The notes beneath the pieces were generated by a model, which did no database searches, was not told the origin of the DNA, and was given only the letters and a program-made list of their open reading frames with translations. A stretch of DNA of 64,000 bases from CAXBCP01 sp963974055 (lineage in GTDB: Bacteria; Pseudomonadota; Alphaproteobacteria; MPNO01; UBA830), in NCBI GenBank assembly GCA_963974055.1, contig CAXBCP010000002.1, positions 124,001 through 188,000 on the forward strand, written 5' to 3'. The translations under genes were made by a program, and so were the position numbers. Shown here piece after piece: positions 8,117 through 14,565 of the stretch; the first letter of the stretch is position 1, and the number at the start of each line of letters is the position of its first letter.

Positions 8117-8602
8117 CTAAGCGGCTTCTTCGTTTGCGTTGAACGAAAGAAGTGTCGAAACGTCGAGAACGACCAACAGCCCCTTTTCAAGCCGGTAGAC
8201 GCCTTCGCTATAGGTTCTCCAAAGCGGGTCGAGGGTTGCCGGGTTGCGTTCGAAGCTCTTTTCCGAAACCTTCAGCACCTCGCCGACATCGTCGACAATC
8301 AGGCTGTAAAGTTCATGCTGGTGCTCGACGACGATACTCATCGTGTGTGCGCCTTCTTCACGACGCGGCAGTCCCATGCGTATCCGAAGGTCGATCGCGG
8401 TCACAATCCGCCCGCGCAGATTGAGCGAGCCCGACACTTCGGGCGGCGCCAGGGGAATGGGCGTAATACGTTGAGGTGCGAGAACGTCCTGCACCTGAAG
8501 AACGGCGATCCCGCACATCTGGTCGCCGATAGATGCGGTTACGAATTCACGCGAGGCATTGTCGTCGCCGCCGGATGTCGTAGTACCTTTTTTCGCGGTC
8601 AT
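8117..8602 (-). CDS. cheW: Chemotaxis coupling protein CheW
   Basis: Adaptor linking chemoreceptors to CheA in the signalling array, 161 residues, one CheW domain (about 22-155). Typical stretches are FVTASIGDQMCGIAVLQVQDV, SGSLNLRGRIVTAIDLR and the VDDVGEVLKV region. The start overlaps the cheA stop by 4 bases (ATGA), so it is translationally coupled to cheA. A 26-base gap separates it from cheY. Its partner CheA also carries two CheW-like modules of its own. Confidence 0.95.
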   Translation of the reverse strand: MTAKKGTTTSGGDDNASREFVTASIGDQMCGIAVLQVQDVLAPQRITPIPLAPPEVSGSLNLRGRIVTAIDLRIRMGLPRREEGAHTMSIVVEHQHELYSLIVDDVGEVLKVSEKSFERNPATLDPLWRTYSEGVYRLEKGLLVVLDVSTLLSFNANEEAA

Positions 8603-11600
8603 GCTGCGCCTTTCATCTTTACGATCGTGCTCGACAGGGTTTCGAGAAGCGCCTCGCGGTCCTGTTTCGGGACATAATCGACAAAGCCTGCTTCACGGCC
8701 TGCTTCGATGTCAGCCGCGGACGTCCGCGACGACAGCGCAACGATCGGCGTTTTAGACCAGGCGCCGTTCTCCTTGAGCGCGCGCGCCAGATCGAAACCG
8801 TCCATTCCGGGCATTTCGATATCGCTGACGATCACATCGAAGGCTTCGCCGGAATCCCGCATCAGCAAGGCATCATCGGCGCTTTCAGCTGTCAGCACCT
8901 CGTAACCGGCCACACGAAGCAGCGGCGCCATCAGGTTGCGGAAGAACGGGCTGTCGTCGATCAGGAGTATCCGGCCGGTTATATGACCGATCTCCGCTCC
9001 CGCGTCGGTTCTGCCGAACCAGTCCGAATAGGCGCGCGTCAGGAAACTCGATGCGTCAATGATTTCAGTTGCATGGCCGTCCACAATGGCGCTGCCAATG
9101 ACGCCGTCGATTTCCGCCGAAATTTCGATGTTCAGGCTTTCTTCAACGATGTCGAGAATCTCATCAACCATCAGACCCATGCTGCGATCACGGTCGGTGA
9201 ACACCAGAACCGGCTGGCGGCCCTCGGTCGCGCGCTCGAATCCGTCCGACACTGCCAGAAGCGGCATCAATTGACCGCGATACTGCACGACCGGCTGCCC
9301 GTTGGAGATTTCAATCGCCTCCGCCTCGATTTCCTCGAGCCGGGCGACCAGTGCCAACGGTACCGCCTTGGGTTCACTTGTGCCGGCACGAAATACCAGC
9401 AAAGCCGTACGTTCGTCCCGTGCGGTCCGGCTGACGGCGGCATCCGCCTCTTCCGCCGGATTTGTCGCGGAAATGCTTCCCGTTGCGGTCGCGATCCCGT
9501 TGGGATCGAGAATCATGATCACGCTGCCGTCGCCGAGAATGGTGTTGCCCGAATAGACGCTGATATCGCGCAGGATCGGCGCCACCGGTTTTACGACGAT
9601 TTCCTCTGTGTCGAAGACCGCATCGACCACAAGCCCGAACGTATATGGCCCGACCTGAGCGACCACGATAAAGCTGTCATCTGAATCTTCGCCCGTGATC
9701 GAGGAAACAGTCGCGGTAGCAGGCCCTTTGACAGCTTCCTCATCGTCGGACCCTGTCTCTGGATCGTCGATCGCATTTAACAGATCGTCGTCGCCCAGTT
9801 TCAGAAGATTGGGCAGCGACACCAGCGGCAACAGGCGGTCCCGTAGACGCAGTACCGGAGTTTCGTTGACCTTTTCGATCCGGTGATCCGATGCGCTGGA
9901 CACGCGAACAAGCTCAACCACACTGAGCTGCGGAATGGCGAATTTTTCGGTGCCGCACCGAACGATCAGGGCGGATACAATAGCGAGAGTGAGCGGGATC
10001 TTGATGATAAAGGTCGATCCCTTGCCTTCTTCTGACCGAAGCTCGATCTGCCCGCCGATCTTTTCGATATTGGTGCGGACAACGTCCATGCCGACGCCGC
10101 GGCCGGATACGTTGGTGACCTTCTCGGCAGTCGAAAAACCCGCCTTGAAGATGAACTGCTGAATCTGCTGGTCGGAATAGCCTTCCAGTTCGGCTTCCGT
10201 CGCCAAACCGTTGGCGACGATTTTTTCCTTCACCTTGCCGATATTGATGCCGCGGCCGTCATCGGCAATTTCAATAATGATGTGACCGCCTTCGTGATAG
10301 GCGTTCAGGGTAACAGTGCCGGTTTCGGGCTTGCCGGCCTTCACCCGGTCTTCGGGGCCTTCGAGGCCGTGATCGCCGGAATTCCGGACCATGTGGGTCA
10401 GCGGATCCTTGATCATCTCCAGGACCTGGCGGTCGAGTTCCGTATCGGCGCCGAGCATCTTCAGTTCGATCTTTTTGCCCAGGTCGTTCCCGAGGTCGCG
10501 GATGATGCGCGGCAGCTTGTTCCAGGCATTGCCGATCGGCTGCATCCGGGTTTTCATCACCCCTTCCTGCAGGTCCGTGGTCACATGGCTGAGGCGCTGC
10601 AACGGCACCTTGAATTCGCTGTCTTCATGGTGACGGACCATCTGGAGCAACTGATTCCGCGTCAGCACGAGTTCACTGACGGTCGTCATCAACGCTTCGA
10701 GCAGTTCGACATTCACCCGGATCGACTGATTGGCGACTGACGTTTCCTTGGGCTGGGACGCTTCCGCCTTGACCTCTTCCGGCTTGTCTTCTTCCGCTTC
10801 CGCTTCCGCTTCCGCTTCAACTGCATCAGCGATCTGTTCGGCATCCGCCGCGTCGGACTGCAGCGCGTCTTCGCCGGATGCGAGGACAAATTCAGCCTCC
10901 GCCGCCATGAAGACCATCATCGCATCGTCGATCACCGCGGGGTCGATTTCCAGCAATGCGAGTGCCGAAGCGAAATGATCGCCGACCTTGTTGAAATGCG
11001 GGCCGGAGAACCCGTTATTCGAAAGTTGCTCGAAGAACGGCTTCAGTGCATCGTTGAAATAGTCGTCGGGACCGCCGAAGGCTTTGATGATGTATTCAAC
11101 TGTATGACCCTGCATCCGGGCCATTTCGACGCCTTCGAATAACGGCGCGAGTTCCTCGTCGGCCATGACCTTGCTGTACATGAGCTCGATCGCGGCATCG
11201 ATCGCGGAGGTAGCGCCGGCACGTTCGTAAAGAGATCCCTGCGGCGCCTCTGCGACGACAGCCGGTTCTGCAGCCGACGATTCGGCATCGGCACTGGCAG
11301 CGTCGGCGGGCTCTGCAGCGGTCGGTGCGGTGCCTTCCTTGCCGGCGCGATACATGGCGTCAAGCTGGGCGATCAGTTCCTTGTCGTCGCCGGCCGGCTC
11401 TGCTTCCGTCTCTTCGAGAACGGCAACGATTTCCTTGATCCGGTCGAGCGCCGCCAGGATCAGGCTCACCGCTTCGGGTGTGACTTCCTGTATTCCTTCG
11501 CGGAAATTGCCGAGGACGTTTTCGCCGGCATGCGCGACGGACTCGAGCCGCGTGAGGCCGATAAACCCGCATGTGCCCTTGATCGTATGGACAAGCCGGA

Positions 11601-11718
11601 AAATATTTCCGAGCAATTCCGGATCGTTAGGATTCTGTTCGAGCTGGACGATTTCAACATCCAGATTATCCAGACTTTCGACGGTCTCAGTGAGGAATTC
11701 TGTAAGAAGATCGTCCAT
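8599..11718 (-). CDS. cheA: Hybrid chemotaxis histidine kinase CheA with an embedded truncated-globin-like domain
   Basis: Chemotaxis kinase of 1039 residues from the ATG at 11718 (a TTG 8 codons upstream is less likely). Domains in order: Hpt/P1 (1-110, phosphorylated His44 in LVHTIKG); Ala/Glu/Pro-rich linker; a globin-like domain at about 162-279 (bases 10882-11235); an acidic Glu/Ala-repeat linker (283-325); P3 dimerisation (about 332-395); ATPase P4 with DPLTHMVRNSGDHG, ADDGRG and GRGVGMD; a CheW domain; a second CheW-like domain; and a C-terminal receiver domain (915-1039, Asp966). The globin-like part starts SLYERAG, has MYSKVMADEELAPLFEG and AFGGP, and resembles group I truncated hemoglobins; B10 Tyr (181) and CD1 Phe (194) are kept, but a Phe (229) stands where the proximal His is expected. 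No ordinary P2 domain is visible. Kinase call is certain; the globin call is by family pattern. Confidence 0.93.
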   Translation of the reverse strand: MDDLLTEFLTETVESLDNLDVEIVQLEQNPNDPELLGNIFRLVHTIKGTCGFIGLTRLESVAHAGENVLGNFREGIQEVTPEAVSLILAALDRIKEIVAVLEETEAEPAGDDKELIAQLDAMYRAGKEGTAPTAAEPADAASADAESSAAEPAVVAEAPQGSLYERAGATSAIDAAIELMYSKVMADEELAPLFEGVEMARMQGHTVEYIIKAFGGPDDYFNDALKPFFEQLSNNGFSGPHFNKVGDHFASALALLEIDPAVIDDAMMVFMAAEAEFVLASGEDALQSDAADAEQIADAVEAEAEAEAEEDKPEEVKAEASQPKETSVANQSIRVNVELLEALMTTVSELVLTRNQLLQMVRHHEDSEFKVPLQRLSHVTTDLQEGVMKTRMQPIGNAWNKLPRIIRDLGNDLGKKIELKMLGADTELDRQVLEMIKDPLTHMVRNSGDHGLEGPEDRVKAGKPETGTVTLNAYHEGGHIIIEIADDGRGINIGKVKEKIVANGLATEAELEGYSDQQIQQFIFKAGFSTAEKVTNVSGRGVGMDVVRTNIEKIGGQIELRSEEGKGSTFIIKIPLTLAIVSALIVRCGTEKFAIPQLSVVELVRVSSASDHRIEKVNETPVLRLRDRLLPLVSLPNLLKLGDDDLLNAIDDPETGSDDEEAVKGPATATVSSITGEDSDDSFIVVAQVGPYTFGLVVDAVFDTEEIVVKPVAPILRDISVYSGNTILGDGSVIMILDPNGIATATGSISATNPAEEADAAVSRTARDERTALLVFRAGTSEPKAVPLALVARLEEIEAEAIEISNGQPVVQYRGQLMPLLAVSDGFERATEGRQPVLVFTDRDRSMGLMVDEILDIVEESLNIEISAEIDGVIGSAIVDGHATEIIDASSFLTRAYSDWFGRTDAGAEIGHITGRILLIDDSPFFRNLMAPLLRVAGYEVLTAESADDALLMRDSGEAFDVIVSDIEMPGMDGFDLARALKENGAWSKTPIVALSSRTSAADIEAGREAGFVDYVPKQDREALLETLSSTIVKMKGAA

Positions 11719-11858
11719 GAAGCGCCCCGTTTCTAGCGGCAAATGTGCTATTTGGCAGAAAACGACATTCTGCCGACGGGGTAATATCGGGGAATTTAAT
11801 TAAAATCCGGTAAAGTAGCTGCGCGCCGAATTGACTGGAAATCTGCGGTTTCCAATCG

Positions 11859-12488
11859 TTATTTTCTAAAATTGACGATCAGCCTGACTGTATCGGGATC
11901 GCTCGTATCGACGCTCAGCGTCCCGCCGGCCGCTCCGACAACCTGACCGGTAAAATAGGTCTGGATAGACCTCGGCGTAACCGATTCTATGTGCGTGTCC
12001 GGATCGAGGGTCTTGAGGCTCTCTTCTTCGATACGCCCGCCCTGCCCGGTTGCAATCACCTGGATGCCGTCGTCATCGAACGACACCGTTATCACGCCGC
12101 CGCGGGGCAGCGCTTCGATTCCCATCAACACCATGTTCATGGCCGCCTTTACGGTAAGACGCGGCAACATCCGTTCCCGGTCCGCCGGCCAGGCAATGGA
12201 CGACTTTTCGTGTTTTTCGAGGCGAACGGTCAGGTCGGCTGCGCTGCCGATACCGATATCGCCGTCCGGATCGCCGCCCAGACCGTAGGCAAGCCGGAAA
12301 TATTGCAGCTTCCCTGCCCCCTCCGACGCGCTGTTCATAAGAAGATCGCGGATATCGTTCAGCATATCGCCGGGGTCATCGTCGAGCAGTTCCATGCCGT
12401 TATTGATGGCGGTGACCGGACTGATCAAATCGTGACAGATACGGGAACAAAGAAGTTCGAGAACTCGGATATCGATCATATAGGACAT
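11859..12488 (-). CDS. chpT: Histidine phosphotransferase ChpT
   Basis: Phosphorelay protein of 209 residues that passes phosphate from the hybrid kinase CckA to CtrA (and CpdR) in alphaproteobacteria. The N-terminal helix pair carries SRICHDLISPVTAINNGMEL with His19 as the phosphorylated residue; the C-terminal part is a degenerate HATPase-like fold, as in known ChpT, without usable ATP-binding boxes. It lies first in the chemotaxis cluster, 140 bases upstream of cheA, and 6 kb from ctrA. CckA is not in the window. The position suggests that the CtrA relay and chemotaxis are regulated together, as in other Rhodospirillales where CtrA mainly drives motility. Confidence 0.92.
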   Translation of the reverse strand: MSYMIDIRVLELLCSRICHDLISPVTAINNGMELLDDDPGDMLNDIRDLLMNSASEGAGKLQYFRLAYGLGGDPDGDIGIGSAADLTVRLEKHEKSSIAWPADRERMLPRLTVKAAMNMVLMGIEALPRGGVITVSFDDDGIQVIATGQGGRIEEESLKTLDPDTHIESVTPRSIQTYFTGQVVGAAGGTLSVDTSDPDTVRLIVNFRK

Positions 12489-12583
12489 TGAATTTCCTCT
12501 TCCGCCGCACGCCGCAGCCGGTCTTCATGTTACACCAGAAACGGGCAGGTCCGGCGTTTCACCTGAAAGAAACCGTCCCGGTA

Positions 12584-12598
12584 TTAACGAAACGGTAA
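12584..12598. promoter_or_regulatory. Candidate CtrA box in the chpT/DUF3553 divergent region
   Basis: The 150-base divergent gap contains TTAA-CGAAACG-GTAA, which matches the CtrA consensus TTAA-N7-TTAA with one mismatch in the second half-site. It lies 96 bases before the chpT start and 41 bases before the DUF3553 start. A feedback loop on chpT would be sensible, but a single near-match in an AT-rich gap is weak evidence. Confidence 0.35.
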
Positions 12599-12638
12599 TT
12601 TCCTGTAAATTGATTGAAGTAAATTGAAAGCTTGGCGA

Positions 12639-12824
12639 ATGTTGCACAATATCGTACCCGGTACGCTTGTTCGGCACCCGGCCCGCGCAGACTGGGGACT
12701 CGGTCAGGTACAATCAGTAGATGGCGAGCGCATTACCGTGAATTTTGAAAATGCCGGGAAACATCTGATCAACGGCAACGTGATCGATCTTGTAACCGTC
12801 AGGGAAGACGAACTTGATGACTGA
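12639..12824 (+). CDS. Small DUF3553-family protein
   Basis: A 61-residue protein starting at the ATG at 12639 (an in-frame TTG 5 codons earlier is less likely). The pattern PGTLVRHPARADWGLGQVQS followed by ERITVNFENAGK and an acidic end fits the small DUF3553 family, predicted as a beta-barrel-like fold resembling the CarD/RapA type of short SH3-like domains. Function is unknown; an RNA polymerase or nucleic-acid partner would be a guess. Its stop overlaps the start of the formate dehydrogenase beta gene by 8 bases, so the two are probably on one message, although no functional link is evident. Confidence 0.75.
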   Translation: MLHNIVPGTLVRHPARADWGLGQVQSVDGERITVNFENAGKHLINGNVIDLVTVREDELDD

Positions 12825-14553
12825 CGGCAACCCGCGCGGCAAGACGGACAGCGGCACGGGCGGCACACCGGATATCGTCCGGTTCCGCGGTCCCGGCGGC
12901 GGCGGCAAGGGCGCGCCGGCCCCCAAAGGCCGCCAGACAGACCCGGACGCGGTTGCCGAGGTCGCGGCCCTGCTGGGCGACATGCCGCGCCGGCGCGACA
13001 TGCTGATAGAAGCCCTTCACCGGATACAGGACAGCTGCCGCGGTCTGTCGCCCGCGCATCTCGCGGCGCTGGCCGGCGAATTCCGGCTCGCCTTCGCCGA
13101 GGTGTTCGAAACCGCAACGTTCTATCATCATTTCGACGTGCTCGAAGACGGCGAACCACATCCGCCGGAGATCACCGTGCGGGTCTGCGAATCCCTGTCC
13201 TGCGAAATGGCGGGTGCGCAGGACCTGATCGCCGGGCTGAAGGCCGAACACGGCGAAGCCGTGCGCATCCTGCCCGCGCCGTGCATGGGTGCCTGCGACC
13301 GTGCGCCGGCCGCTGTCGTCGGCGGAAATCCGATTTTCGCGGCAACCGCGACCCGGATCGGAGACGCCATCGGGAAAAAAGAAATCTCGCCGCCGGTTCC
13401 GGGCCATGTCGACTATGACACCTACCTGCTGGAAGGCGGGTACGCGACGCTGAAAGACTGCCTCGAAGGACGTCTCGCCCGTGAAACGGTTGTATCGCGG
13501 ATGGAACAGTCCGAACTGCGCGGTCTCGGCGGCGCCGGATTTCCGACCGGGCGCAAATGGAAGATCGTCTCCGGCTTCCCGAAGCCACGCCTGATGGCGG
13601 TCAATGCCGATGAAGGCGAACCCGGCACGTTCAAGGACCGCTATTTCCTGGAAACCGACCCACACCGTTTCCTTGAAGGCGTTCTGATCGGAATGTGGGC
13701 GGTCGAAGCCGAGGATTGTTACATTTATCTGCGCGACGAATATCCGGCGGCGCGCAGGATTCTGCTGGACGCGATCGCCAGGCTGGAAAAGACCGGTCTG
13801 CTGAAACCCGGCATGGTTCACCTGCGACGCGGCGCCGGCGCCTATATCTGCGGCGAGGAATCGGCGATGCTCGAAAGCATCGAGGGCAAGCGCGGCCTGC
13901 CCCGTCACCGCCCGCCCTTCGCCGCCGAGGTCGGCCTGTTCGGCCGCCCGACCCTGATCAACAATGTCGAGACCCTGTACTGGGTCCGCGACGTGCTGGA
14001 AAAAGGCCCTGACTGGTTCGCCGGGCACGGTCGGAACGGCCGCAAGGGCATTCGCACGTTCTCGGTCTCCGGCCGCGTGCGCGATCCCGGTGTCAAAATC
14101 GCCGAGGCCGGAATCACCATCCGTGAACTGATCGACGAATATTGCGGCGGCATGGCCGACGGTCACGACTTCAAGGGATACCTGCCGGGCGGCGCTTCCG
14201 GCGGAATCATGCCGGCCTCCATGGACGACGTGCCGCTCGATTTCGGTACGCTGGAGGAACACGGCTGCCTGATCGGCTCCGCCGCCGTCGTCGTTTTGTC
14301 GGACCGGGACAGCACCGCGGACGCGGCGCTCAACCTGATGCGTTTTTTCGAGGACGAATCCTGCGGCCAGTGCACGCCCTGCCGCGCCGGTTGCGAGAAA
14401 GCCGTCAAGCTGATGGCCGGCGGCGACTGGGACCGGTCCTTGCTGCAAGACCTGAGCCGGACCATGACCGACGCGTCGATCTGCGGGCTCGGACAGGCAG
14501 CGCCGAACGGGATGCTGTCGGTATTCCGGCACTTCCCCCAGGACGTGAAGTAA
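12817..14553 (+). CDS. NAD-dependent formate dehydrogenase beta subunit (NuoE-NuoF-type fusion)
   Basis: Diaphorase subunit of a soluble molybdenum formate dehydrogenase, 578 residues. The N-terminal part (about 40-190) is a NuoE/FdsG-like thioredoxin-fold domain with the [2Fe-2S] cysteines C124, C129, C156 and C160. The remainder is NuoF/FdsB-like: GLGGAGFPTGRKW (236-248) and NADEGEPGTFKDR (263-275) form the FMN/NADH site, and C516, C519, C522 with C556 hold a [4Fe-4S] cluster. It passes electrons from the alpha subunit to NAD+. In the Rhodobacter and Ralstonia enzymes these parts are separate FdsG and FdsB proteins; here they are fused. The start is ATG 12817; the alpha subunit gene follows after 12 bases. 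Confidence 0.93.
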   Translation: MTDGNPRGKTDSGTGGTPDIVRFRGPGGGGKGAPAPKGRQTDPDAVAEVAALLGDMPRRRDMLIEALHRIQDSCRGLSPAHLAALAGEFRLAFAEVFETATFYHHFDVLEDGEPHPPEITVRVCESLSCEMAGAQDLIAGLKAEHGEAVRILPAPCMGACDRAPAAVVGGNPIFAATATRIGDAIGKKEISPPVPGHVDYDTYLLEGGYATLKDCLEGRLARETVVSRMEQSELRGLGGAGFPTGRKWKIVSGFPKPRLMAVNADEGEPGTFKDRYFLETDPHRFLEGVLIGMWAVEAEDCYIYLRDEYPAARRILLDAIARLEKTGLLKPGMVHLRRGAGAYICGEESAMLESIEGKRGLPRHRPPFAAEVGLFGRPTLINNVETLYWVRDVLEKGPDWFAGHGRNGRKGIRTFSVSGRVRDPGVKIAEAGITIRELIDEYCGGMADGHDFKGYLPGGASGGIMPASMDDVPLDFGTLEEHGCLIGSAAVVVLSDRDSTADAALNLMRFFEDESCGQCTPCRAGCEKAVKLMAGGDWDRSLLQDLSRTMTDASICGLGQAAPNGMLSVFRHFPQDVK

Positions 14554-14565
14554 AGGAGCCGAATT

